From NCBI GenBank assembly GCA_035478775.1, contig DATIJG010000021.1, positions 1-34,819 on the forward strand: a stretch of DNA of 34,819 nucleotides, written 5' to 3'. The position numbers and the translations under genes were made by a program. Under the pieces are notes generated by a model. The model was not told the origin of the DNA, ran no database searches, and saw only the letters and a list, made by a program, of their open reading frames with translations. This DNA is from CAMLQK01 sp035478775. GTDB lineage: Bacteria > Patescibacteriota > Saccharimonadia > Saccharimonadales > UBA4665. Positions 7,200-14,055 of the stretch are shown piece by piece (position 1 is the stretch's first letter; each line of letters starts with the position of its first letter).

Positions 7200-9047
7200 T
7201 TATAAAGAAGTCTTTGACACTCTCGATTTCGCCTCATGTTGGACCGTTTTTAAGAACTCGTCAACAGTGTGCGACTGCGCCTGTTCACTTACAACCATAT
7301 CTTTTCGAATACGCGGTACAACCTCGCCAGTTTCGATTTCTTTTTGGCCAATTACCAAAGTATACGGTACCTTCCATAGCTCGGCACTACGAATCTTTTT
7401 ACCAACAGATTCATTATTATGGTCGGCGGCAACACGCAGGCCAAGCTGTTTGCCACGGCCCACAATACTGTCTACAAAATCAATGGTTGTCTGCTCTTGG
7501 TTCACACTCAGAACGCGTATCTGTTCTGGAGCGTTCCAAACTGGGAATCTCCCGGCAGTATGCTCAATGTAAATGCTCAAAAACCGCTCTAGCGAACCCA
7601 TTACCGCGCAATGGACCATAACGATACGCTCATCGGCTCCGTCTTCGTTAGTGCAAGTAAGGTCAAATCCCTCAGGCTGACCAAAGTCCATTTGCACTGT
7701 TGCAACCTGATGCTCGCGGCCCAACGCATCGAGCCCTAAAAAATCGAGTTTCGGACCGTAAAAGGCGGCGTCGCCCACGGCTTCAGTAAAATCATCTCCA
7801 ACTCGTCCATGGGCAATATCGCGCAGCCCATTTTCCACTTCAGCCCACTGCTCTTCAGTACCAGCATAGGCGTTTTGATTTTTAGGGTCATGTAAACTTA
7901 AACGAAGCTTAAGTTTGATACCAATAGTTGAATAAAACTGCTCGATTATATCCCATAAACGCAAAGCTTCTGTTTTTGCTTGTGGCAGGCGGCAAAATAT
8001 ATGAGCATCATCTTGGGTAATACTTAACACGCGGCTCAAGCCGCCGAGCTCGCCGCTCTGCTCATCACGGTACACCATCGTAGTGTCACGGTAACGAATA
8101 GGTAATTCGCGATAACTACGAGGGCGGCTGTCGTAAATTTGGGCGTGATGCGGACAATTCATCGGCTTCATGGCATACTCATGCCCTTCACGCGTCTTAA
8201 TTTTGAAAAGTTCATTTTTAAACTTAGCCCAATGCCCACTTTTTTCGTACAGATCTCTCTTTGTAATATGTGGGATAGTCACCTGCTCAAAACCCATTTC
8301 ATCACGCAGCTCTTGCACGAACCTATCGAGTTGGGTACGCAAAGTAGTTCCTCGAGGTGTCCACAGTGGCAAACCAGGGCCAACCAAGTCAGAAAAGATA
8401 AATAAGTCGAGGTCTTGTCCCAGCTTACGATGGTCGCGCTTTTTAGCCTCCTCAAGCATAGCCAAGTATTGGCGAAGTTCTTTTTCAGTCGCAAATGCCA
8501 CACCATACAAGCGCTGCATTTGGGGATTTGTTTCCTTGCCTCGCCAATACGCACCTGATAGGCGTTGCAGTTTGAATGCGCCCACTTTGCCTGTCGACTC
8601 TACGTGCGGGCCGCGGCAAAGGTCAGTAAAGTCGCCATTCTTATAAAAACTTGCCTCACTTACTTTGACACCATTAGACGGCATGCCAAATTCTTCAGAG
8701 TCGAGCTCCTTTGCAACCGTTGTACCAGCACGTTTTAGGTCATTTAAAAGTTCCTCTTTATACGGCTGGTGCGCCTCTTGTGCCCAGGTAATAGCCTGGT
8801 CTATTGGTAACACGAACCGCTCAAATGGTATATCGCTGGCGATAATCCGTTTCATTTCTGCCTCAATTTTGTCGAAGTCGTCTTCGGAGAGCTTTTGGTC
8901 GCCTATATCGAGATCATAATAGAAGCCATTTTCTACTACCGGGCCAACACCCAATTTAACGTTCGGCCAAATATGTTGGATGGCATTCGCCATAATGTGC
9001 GCTAAACTGTGCCGCATTGCGTACATCTGACCATTTTCGCTATTCAT
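7200..9047 (-). CDS. thrS: threonyl-tRNA synthetase lacking the N-terminal TGS domain
   Basis: ThrRS charges tRNA-Thr. The 615-residue protein begins directly with the editing domain (RHSLAH, with His13 and His17). It continues with the class II catalytic core: PMNCPHH with the zinc cysteine, motif 2 MVYRDEQSGELGGL, and the LDFLGLDALGREHQVATVQMDF region. The C-terminal anticodon-binding domain ends near residue 600. The usual TGS domain of about 60 residues is missing. AAGGAG precedes the ATG by six bases. Expression is controlled by a T-box leader immediately upstream. Confidence 0.97.
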   Translation of the reverse strand: MNSENGQMYAMRHSLAHIMANAIQHIWPNVKLGVGPVVENGFYYDLDIGDQKLSEDDFDKIEAEMKRIIASDIPFERFVLPIDQAITWAQEAHQPYKEELLNDLKRAGTTVAKELDSEEFGMPSNGVKVSEASFYKNGDFTDLCRGPHVESTGKVGAFKLQRLSGAYWRGKETNPQMQRLYGVAFATEKELRQYLAMLEEAKKRDHRKLGQDLDLFIFSDLVGPGLPLWTPRGTTLRTQLDRFVQELRDEMGFEQVTIPHITKRDLYEKSGHWAKFKNELFKIKTREGHEYAMKPMNCPHHAQIYDSRPRSYRELPIRYRDTTMVYRDEQSGELGGLSRVLSITQDDAHIFCRLPQAKTEALRLWDIIEQFYSTIGIKLKLRLSLHDPKNQNAYAGTEEQWAEVENGLRDIAHGRVGDDFTEAVGDAAFYGPKLDFLGLDALGREHQVATVQMDFGQPEGFDLTCTNEDGADERIVMVHCAVMGSLERFLSIYIEHTAGRFPVWNAPEQIRVLSVNQEQTTIDFVDSIVGRGKQLGLRVAADHNNESVGKKIRSAELWKVPYTLVIGQKEIETGEVVPRIRKDMVVSEQAQSHTVDEFLKTVQHEAKSRVSKTSL

Positions 9048-9318
9048 AGTACTCCTTACAGTAGCTAAAGTTCTTGTTTAAAATAAAAAACGCAAGTTGA
9101 TAATTGAATATTCTCGCATGATATTCAATTATTTCCTTGCGTCTCGGACCCAAATATAATGGGCGGTTCCACCGGACTTCTATGGTAACTTCACTATTTT
9201 GGATTATTACCTAGCACTTATTGCAGTACGTTACGCACGTTCTGCCTCCCACGGAGCTCAGCGATTGGTGAGGTCGCCTCGCAGCTCAATGTTTATGATC
9301 AATATCGAACTTACGTTC
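9048..9318 (-). promoter_or_regulatory. thrS T-box riboswitch leader
   Basis: The minus-strand leader contains the T-box core UGGAACCGC (9163-9171), followed by a strong terminator hairpin before thrS. An alternative pairing of GTCCGG...CCGAGAC plus ACC...GGGT forms an antiterminator that consumes the base of the terminator stem. A short stem-loop (9254-9287) presents an ACC codon (9267-9269), a possible threonine specifier. Uncharged tRNA-Thr would stabilise the antiterminator and switch thrS on. The 5' domain is much shorter than the classic Stem I. Confidence 0.85.
9085..9142 (-). terminator. regulated intrinsic terminator of the thrS leader
   Basis: A perfect 12-bp inverted repeat (ATAATTGAATAT at 9100-9111 against 9121-9132) is extended by ACGCAAG/CTTGCGT and followed on the minus strand by six Ts (9085-9090). 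It is the OFF structure of the T-box. Confidence 0.9.
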
Positions 9319-9324
9319 TTAATC

Positions 9325-9330
9325 ATTATA
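9325..9330 (-). promoter_or_regulatory. -10 element of the thrS promoter
   Basis: A perfect TATAAT lies on the minus strand just upstream of the T-box leader. No convincing -35 is visible. The predicted start near 9318 gives a leader of about 270 bases. Confidence 0.6.
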
Positions 9331-9432
9331 ACACATCGCAAAACTTCATCTCCATGTATTACTATAGCAATGGTAGTACAATAACGCTAGTACTTTTGTG
9401 TTGTCATTTTTATGTCGTTATGTGGGGATAAC

Positions 9433-9457
9433 TAAGCTAGCCTTTTGTTACTAGCTT
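9433..9457. other. small stem-loop between tRNA-Val and the thrS promoter
   Basis: AAGCTAG and CTAGCTT are separated by ten bases; TTTTC continues on the plus strand. It lies in an otherwise empty stretch (9331-9525). Its role is unclear. Confidence 0.3.
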
Positions 9458-9526
9458 TTCATATATAGTATATTCTCTTTATTTGCTTAAACGGTGCTCG
9501 TATTACACATATACCACAAAAGATAT

Positions 9527-9558
9527 AAAAATGGATCTACTATTAGTAGATCCATTTT
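9527..9558. terminator. tRNA-Val terminator, bidirectional hairpin
   Basis: ATGGATCTAC-ATTA-GTAGATCCAT is flanked by AAAA and TTTT, so either strand ends in a U-run. It directly abuts the encoded CCA of tRNA-Val. Confidence 0.85.
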
Positions 9559-9635
9559 TGGTGGGCTCTAGAGGATTCGAACCTCTGACCTCTTCCACGT
9601 CAAGGAAGCGCTCTAGCCAACTGAGCTAAGAACCC
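9558..9635 (-). tRNA. tRNA-Val (anticodon GAC)
   Basis: The cloverleaf has acceptor GGGTTCT/AGAGCCC, D-arm GCTCAGTTGGCTAGAGC, anticodon arm CTTCC-TTGACGT-GGAAG, and T-loop TTCGAAT. Anticodon GAC reads GUC/GUU. The discriminator is A and CCA is encoded. Confidence 0.95.
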
Positions 9636-9651
9636 ACGTGCAATCTATTAA

Positions 9652-9680
9652 AATATAGCGTACTTCCCTGTTATTAGCAA
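9652..9680 (-). promoter_or_regulatory. tRNA-Val promoter
   Basis: On the minus strand TTGCTA (9675-9680) and TATATT (9652-9657) are separated by 17 bases and end about 16 bases before the tRNA 5' end. Confidence 0.65.
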
Positions 9681-9748
9681 GCTTTTCAAGTTCGCAGCAG
9701 CATATTAGGGCTTTTAGATTATTGACCTTACACCTATGATGTGTTACT

Positions 9749-9889
9749 ATGTCCAGGTTAAGAGATTTATTGGTGAGTACCAAAAAAGCGACAACGCTTG
9801 ATGATTTCAAGTTATTTTATGAAGAGCTTACATTCTCTTCGCCGATTCCAAATCGTATCCGACGTCTTCGCACAAGCGCTGCGAAATAG
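9749..9889 (+). CDS. possible 46-residue small protein
   Basis: This short frame encodes MSRLRDLLVSTKKATTLDDF, followed by an EELTFSSPIPNR segment and an Arg-rich end. The composition is protein-like: an amphipathic start, an acidic middle and a basic tail. It sits between a plausible promoter (TATGAT at 9735-9740, eight bases before the ATG) and an intrinsic terminator that begins a few bases after the stop. These make a complete small transcription unit. An alternative start is GTG at 9773. I do not recognise a family. Without a homologue search it remains tentative. Confidence 0.45.
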   Translation: MSRLRDLLVSTKKATTLDDFKLFYEELTFSSPIPNRIRRLRTSAAK

Positions 9890-9891
9890 CA

Positions 9892-9936
9892 AAAAACAAG
9901 CCACTCCGTTGCATCAAACAGGGGTGGTTTTTTATT
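9892..9936 (+). terminator. intrinsic terminator after the small ORF
   Basis: CCACTCC (9901-9907) pairs with GGGGTGG (9921-9927), with one G-T pair, and is followed by TTTTTTATTTT. The A-rich 5' flank can extend the stem. It separates the small ORF from nrdR. Confidence 0.75.
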
Positions 9937-9971
9937 TTATCAGCTTATCCCCAAATTTTATCAGCTTATCC
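9934..9971 (+). repeat. tandem 17-bp direct repeat upstream of nrdR
   Basis: ATTTTATCAGCTTATCC occurs at 9934-9950 and again at 9955-9971, a 21-bp period (two helical turns). Each copy ends in a DnaA-box-like 9-mer (TTATCCCCA, TTATCCACT), one mismatch each from TTATCCACA. The second copy ends just before an extended -10 (TGG-TATTAT, 9974-9982), so a bound protein would cover the promoter. Confidence 0.7.
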
Positions 9972-9973
9972 AC

Positions 9974-9982
9974 TGGTATTAT
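9974..9982 (+). promoter_or_regulatory. extended -10 promoter of nrdR
   Basis: TGG-TATTAT predicts a start near 9989 and a leader of about 20 bases. No recognisable -35 is present; the position is occupied by the tandem repeats. Confidence 0.5.
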
Positions 9983-10008
9983 CTTAAGCGTTATGACAAT
10001 ATATAGAC

Positions 10009-10428
10009 ATGGTATGCATTTATTGTGGAAATAGAAAAACCCAGGTAACTAACTCACGACTTCAGAAGCGGGTAAACACCATTTGGCGACGTCGGAGCTG
10101 CTCAAAATGTTTGGCAATCTTCACGACTATTGAGCAGCCCGACTTAAGCACAACAATTGCTGTACGCATTAGCTCTAAAACGCTTTTGCCGTTGCAACGT
10201 GACAAGCTATTGGTTAGTATCTATGATAGTTGTAAACATCGCGCTACTGCCTATGAGGACGCGACAGAGTTAACTAAGACGTGTATTGCCGACATTATTC
10301 AATCAGCAGTTAGTGGCGTCGTAGACAGAAACGCAATCGTAGCCATTACTGGCTCGGTTCTTGACCGGTTTGATAAAGTCGCCGCGACTATGTACCGTGC
10401 GTATCATCCGTTAAAAGCGATTACATAA
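10009..10428 (+). CDS. nrdR: transcriptional repressor NrdR, divergent
   Basis: NrdR represses ribonucleotide reductase genes in response to (d)ATP. The 139-residue protein begins with a zinc ribbon (CIYC near the start, CSKC at about residues 31-34), with NSR replacing the usual DSR and an RRR stretch as in the family. It continues with an ATP-cone region. The sequence is more divergent than most NrdR proteins (for example VCIYC instead of CPFC). No nrd gene lies in the window. The ATG at 10009 has no clear Shine-Dalgarno. Confidence 0.85.
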   Translation: MVCIYCGNRKTQVTNSRLQKRVNTIWRRRSCSKCLAIFTTIEQPDLSTTIAVRISSKTLLPLQRDKLLVSIYDSCKHRATAYEDATELTKTCIADIIQSAVSGVVDRNAIVAITGSVLDRFDKVAATMYRAYHPLKAIT

Positions 10429-10488
10429 TAATTTGCGATGTCGGAGTCGGAAGATGCCAGTTTTTTACTCTTTGATTCACGCGTAAAG

Positions 10489-12108
10489 TTATTTTTTAGT
10501 CACTCGTTGACCGTTTTGGATACTAACGACTGCCTTTTCAGTAACATCAAACTTGTCAAGGTAGCGGCCAAATAGTAGCCGAGTTTGCGAATTAAGTGCA
10601 GCAAACGAGTTATACACAAAAGTTGTAAACGGCAGATATCCCCATTGCACCACCATAAGCACACTGCGATGACGTTTATAGCGCGCAGGGCGTGGCGGCA
10701 AAGTTTTAAGACAAATGAACACCATAGCAAACCCGCCGACAATAGCAACAGACTGTACGCGGCTGGCAATAAGCGGTAGTTCATTGGCGGCAAAACTTTG
10801 TGGATGCACAAATGCTGGCAAGAAACCTGCGCATAAACTTAAAATTGGCGCTACCGCCCACGTCACATGCCCCTCAATAAGGCGAAAAGTTTTGGCTACA
10901 AGGCTATGCTTTGGAATATTGTTTTTACGGAAGAAGCCCATATGAATAACGTATGCGATGTCGGAGGCCCCGTACGTCCAGCGGCGAAGTTGTATAAACT
11001 GCGCCTTGAGTGTCTTTACATAACTTTCATTAAGCACTGCATCTTGATAGATTGGCACGTACACAGGATATACCCGATAGTCGCCATCAAAACAAAAATA
11101 TGAACGCCAAAATTGATGACCATCTTCTACAACGGTACGCACGCTCCAATAATTGGTACGCATGAGCGACTCCATACTTTGTGCATGAGCCGAAAAGTTA
11201 CGCAAATTGTGAAACCTAAGCGAATTTGTAATATGAAAAAATGAGTTGCCGGCGGCCATAACACGCGCGGGTGCTGGCGCATCCCAAATATTATTATTAT
11301 AAATAGCCGTAGGCTGAAACGAAGCGCGCATTGGGTCCTCACACGAGCAATAGATATAGGTTAAAGCGTTCAGGTAGTTTTTATCAGGGCGATTGTCGGC
11401 ATCAAGCGTCGTCACCAAAGCACGTAACGGTGCAATATTGTGCGCAACCATGTATTTTTCAAATTGGCGTGCAGCATATGTAATGTTGCCACCTTTGCCG
11501 ATGAGTTCGTTAGGAATGTTGGCGGGATGCTTAAATGCCATTGCATCATAAAAATTATCTTTATATTCATCGATAAGCTCGTGCGCCAGCTTTTCTGAGA
11601 TATCGCCAGCACGACCTTCATGGGTAATAACAAGTATCACCTTTTTCATGTCATATTCCGAGTTCAGTACAGCACGGATAGTAGGTTCCAAAACCTCGCG
11701 GCTTTCTTTATATACAGCGATAATCACTACGTGTAGTACTTCGTCCGGCAAAATAATCCGCTGTTTTTTACTTAAGCGCATCAGGTTGTTATAGTGCCAT
11801 TTTGGACGCTTTGCTTGCGCATCAGCAACCTCGCCTGCCTGCAATTCGGCAACAAGCTGCGTCCAGTTTAGCTTTAACTGGGCGCGTAAATTGCGGTAGC
11901 CATCGAGCACCCTGATAGAAGTTGCAATACCGCGTGTAATATACACAAGCAAGTAAATAATAACAAAAATGGCGGCGGCAGTTACGTTGATAATGCTTAG
12001 TATAACTGGCAGTGCTAACATTGAATAACTCAGCAGCGCGGGCAGCATTTCAAAAAAACGATAGTGCCCTTTACGATTTTTAACTAGTGGTATTTCAAGA
12101 TCTGTCAT
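10489..12108 (-). CDS. membrane glycosyltransferase family 2 (cellulose-synthase-like)
   Basis: This processive-type GT2 enzyme has 539 residues. Two transmembrane helices near residues 22-60 precede the catalytic domain, which has a DADNRPD metal-binding motif near residue 236, VVEDGHQFW (the ED motif) near 325, and QLRRW (the QxxRW motif) near 373. Further helices follow from about 400. It probably polymerises or transfers sugars at the cytoplasmic membrane for a surface polysaccharide. Its start codon directly abuts the stop of the upstream 119-residue membrane protein, so the two form a tight pair. The sugar donor cannot be told from sequence. Confidence 0.88.
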   Translation of the reverse strand: MTDLEIPLVKNRKGHYRFFEMLPALLSYSMLALPVILSIINVTAAAIFVIIYLLVYITRGIATSIRVLDGYRNLRAQLKLNWTQLVAELQAGEVADAQAKRPKWHYNNLMRLSKKQRIILPDEVLHVVIIAVYKESREVLEPTIRAVLNSEYDMKKVILVITHEGRAGDISEKLAHELIDEYKDNFYDAMAFKHPANIPNELIGKGGNITYAARQFEKYMVAHNIAPLRALVTTLDADNRPDKNYLNALTYIYCSCEDPMRASFQPTAIYNNNIWDAPAPARVMAAGNSFFHITNSLRFHNLRNFSAHAQSMESLMRTNYWSVRTVVEDGHQFWRSYFCFDGDYRVYPVYVPIYQDAVLNESYVKTLKAQFIQLRRWTYGASDIAYVIHMGFFRKNNIPKHSLVAKTFRLIEGHVTWAVAPILSLCAGFLPAFVHPQSFAANELPLIASRVQSVAIVGGFAMVFICLKTLPPRPARYKRHRSVLMVVQWGYLPFTTFVYNSFAALNSQTRLLFGRYLDKFDVTEKAVVSIQNGQRVTKK

Positions 12109-12468
12109 CTAACGAAGAACTAGAAGCGCGTTACTTACGATAATGGCAAATGTTAAAACAAGCAACCCTAGTGAAAGGGCGACGAGCGAGAGTTCCCGTT
12201 TAATATGGAACATGCGTATACTCAGCAAAATATTTACAGCAGCCACCACTGGCGCAAAGGCTGTAAAGCTTAGAATACTGCCAACGCTGCCAGTTTTAAA
12301 CGCACCGATACCCAGGTTTTGACGATACTGCACAATATAGCCATTTGCACCGCTATTAGCTCCAAAGCGTAGTAAAATAAGAACTATAGAAATAAACGCT
12401 AAAAATACGTTGACACTGACCAGCGCAAGAACAGTTTTATCGTGTAAATAACGTTTTGATAATGGCAT
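12109..12468 (-). CDS. small membrane protein co-transcribed with the GT2 enzyme
   Basis: This 119-residue protein has three to four hydrophobic helices: VLALVSVNVFLAFISIVLIL, FTAFAPVVAAVNILLSI, and LVALSLGLLVLTFAIIVSNA. No catalytic motif is visible. Its stop codon is immediately followed by the glycosyltransferase start, which suggests translational coupling and a shared complex. A minus-strand TATAAT (12484-12489) lies just upstream of the start. I do not recognise a named family. Confidence 0.7.
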   Translation of the reverse strand: MPLSKRYLHDKTVLALVSVNVFLAFISIVLILLRFGANSGANGYIVQYRQNLGIGAFKTGSVGSILSFTAFAPVVAAVNILLSIRMFHIKRELSLVALSLGLLVLTFAIIVSNALLVLR

Positions 12469-12483
12469 AGCTTCTGCTTTTAC

Positions 12484-12489
12484 ATTATA
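12484..12489 (-). promoter_or_regulatory. -10 element of the small-membrane-protein/GT2 operon
   Basis: A perfect TATAAT on the minus strand lies 15 bases before the ATG and gives a leader of about nine bases. No clear -35 is seen. The rest of 12490-12660 appears empty. Confidence 0.5.
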
Positions 12490-12674
12490 CCCCTTAGGCG
12501 CGTAATTCAGAATATTTTATAACCAATACTATCATTTTCAGCCACTCGGATCGCTTTATTGATACATCGCCGAGGCTAACCAACGAAAATAGTCGTCATC
12601 CTATAAGACATGGCATTGATACCTCCGATTCCACCTTGTGAGCGATAACCAAGCGTACCTATGACACCTACACA

Positions 12675-12703
12675 TTGACAGATAAACAAATAAGATGTAT
12701 AAG
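12675..12703 (+). promoter_or_regulatory. promoter of the kinase-like gene
   Basis: A perfect TTGACA (12675-12680) is 17 bases from TATAAG (12698-12703). The leader is about 20 bases and A-rich, with no Shine-Dalgarno before the ATG at 12731. Confidence 0.75.
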
Positions 12704-12730
12704 TAGTTATGTAAAAAGAAAATAAAAACT

Positions 12731-13753
12731 ATGGATATTACGCAGCCAAAGCCCAACGAAGTTATGCAAGCTCAGGTAGCCGGGTTTGCCGAACATGAAC
12801 GTGATGCATCTCGTACAGAGCATGACTTTATTCGCGGGCTTGAACGGGGAGCTAGAGCTGATCAGCTTTACGCATCTATAGGAAGCATTGGCATGACCAC
12901 CACGCTTAATGAAGTTTCAGATGCTGTGTTGCATTCTGATTATGCATCGTATTTGCGTGAAAGGAGTGACGAGGAGCGAGAAGCGACCCAAAAGGAAGCA
13001 GGAATTCTAGCCGCATTCGATAATTTCGTACCGGCAATCGACAGACTACAAAGTGATATCGAGAAAGATAAGGTTTCATCATTAGGAGGTGGTGTACATT
13101 CTATGGTATATCCTATCGAGGTTGACGGTAAAAAATATGTAGTTAGAATGGTAAACCCCAATAGTAAGAGCGTTGTTGTTGGGAGTGTCATTCATAATCA
13201 TGTAGCGGCTGGAGCACGAGCAATCGGCATTCCAGGTATGGAAAAGATCACCACTGCATCATATGCAAAAAATATGGTAGTCTCTGAGTTTGTTGATGCC
13301 AAAAAGATTAGTAATTTATCACCTATAGAAATACTACAAATACCCGATGAACACTTGGACAGATTACGGGCAACACGAGAACAAGCTTCTGCTCGTGGAA
13401 TAAAGTTTGATGCTCATTATGACAATTTATTGTATGACCCAGAAAGTGGCTTTATCGACATTGACTACGGCATAGCAGGCGCTGCGTTCGACAAAGTAGA
13501 AGCTATGGCATCAATCATTTCTTCACTTGAGCTAACCGAACACGAGCTATATGAAGATGACCCCATGAGGAGAGCGCAGAACGAGCAGCAAAAAATCGCA
13601 GTTTGGCAACGGCTTAACACATACATTAAAGCCAATTTTAACTCTGGGGATCAAGAGTATTTATTCAATCATTTAAAAAAAGCTATAACCTGGGGAGTTG
13701 CTGACTACAAAATGAATGAAGGAAAGAGACCTCAAGCCATAGCTGACAAGTAA
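12731..13753 (+). CDS. protein-kinase-like / phosphotransferase-fold protein
   Basis: This 340-residue soluble protein has a helical, charged N-terminal domain of about 115 residues, then kinase-fold motifs. A glycine-rich loop GGGVHSMVYPI lies near residues 119-129. A beta-3 strand KKYVVRMV puts Arg where the ATP-binding Lys usually sits. A catalytic loop FDAHYDNLLYD near 226-236 has the Asp and Asn in family spacing. FIDIDYG near 240-246 acts as the DFG equivalent. The C-terminal part is helical. It could phosphorylate a small molecule or protein, or be a pseudokinase. It has its own strong promoter and no operon partner. The A+T-richer composition differs from its neighbours. Confidence 0.6.
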   Translation: MDITQPKPNEVMQAQVAGFAEHERDASRTEHDFIRGLERGARADQLYASIGSIGMTTTLNEVSDAVLHSDYASYLRERSDEEREATQKEAGILAAFDNFVPAIDRLQSDIEKDKVSSLGGGVHSMVYPIEVDGKKYVVRMVNPNSKSVVVGSVIHNHVAAGARAIGIPGMEKITTASYAKNMVVSEFVDAKKISNLSPIEILQIPDEHLDRLRATREQASARGIKFDAHYDNLLYDPESGFIDIDYGIAGAAFDKVEAMASIISSLELTEHELYEDDPMRRAQNEQQKIAVWQRLNTYIKANFNSGDQEYLFNHLKKAITWGVADYKMNEGKRPQAIADK

Positions 13754-13792
13754 GTTAGAGGAACTTAAATACTCCCTAATAGTCTCCGGAAA

Positions 13793-13867
13793 TGGTGCGG
13801 ATACTGGGAGTCGAACCCAGCGCTCAGCCTTGGGAAGGCTACATATTAGCCGCTATACGATACCCGC
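13793..13867 (-). tRNA. tRNA-Gly (anticodon CCC)
   Basis: Acceptor GCGGGTA/TATCCGC, anticodon arm TAGCC-TTCCCAA-GGCTG, T-loop TTCGACT. Anticodon CCC reads GGG. The discriminator is A and CCA is encoded. It lies eight bases after tRNA-Thr on the same strand, so both probably come from one precursor. Confidence 0.95.
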
Positions 13868-13875
13868 ATGGTATG

Positions 13876-13951
13876 TGGAGCCACCTGCCGGGATCGAACC
13901 GGCGACCTGCGCGTTACGAATGCGCTGCTCTACCAACTGAGCTAAGGTGGC
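13876..13951 (-). tRNA. tRNA-Thr (anticodon CGT)
   Basis: Acceptor GCCACCT/AGGTGGC, D-arm GCTCAGTTGGTAGAGC, anticodon arm GCGCA-TTCGTAA-CGCGC with a 31-39 A-C mismatch, T-loop TTCGATC. Anticodon CGU reads ACG. The discriminator is U (A at 13879 on the plus strand), unlike the usual A of bacterial tRNA-Thr. CCA is encoded. Confidence 0.94.
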
Positions 13952-13972
13952 ATACCTATATAAGCACGTGGA

Positions 13973-13981
13973 ATTATAGCA
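13973..13981 (-). promoter_or_regulatory. extended -10 promoter of the tRNA-Thr/tRNA-Gly unit
   Basis: TGC-TATAAT on the minus strand lies about 21 bases before the tRNA-Thr 5' end, with no clear -35. Confidence 0.6.
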
Positions 13982-14055
13982 GATTACGAACACCTTATAC
14001 CAGCATAAAAGCCAATCAGCTAGCGAACACTATATTTATTCACATGAAAACGTCT

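Noticed and set aside
7094..7621. Plus-strand ORF of 175 codons over the 3' end of thrS
   Set aside because: It is antisense to a well-conserved synthetase and has no family features.
9199..9384. Plus-strand ORF of 61 codons
   Set aside because: It lies entirely over the thrS promoter and T-box leader on the opposite strand, and its residue mix is not protein-like.
9934..9971. Replication origin based on DnaA-box-like sequences
   Set aside because: There are only two near-matches, no dnaA/dnaN neighbours and no AT-rich unwinding region beyond a terminator T-run. They are better explained as a promoter-linked repeat.
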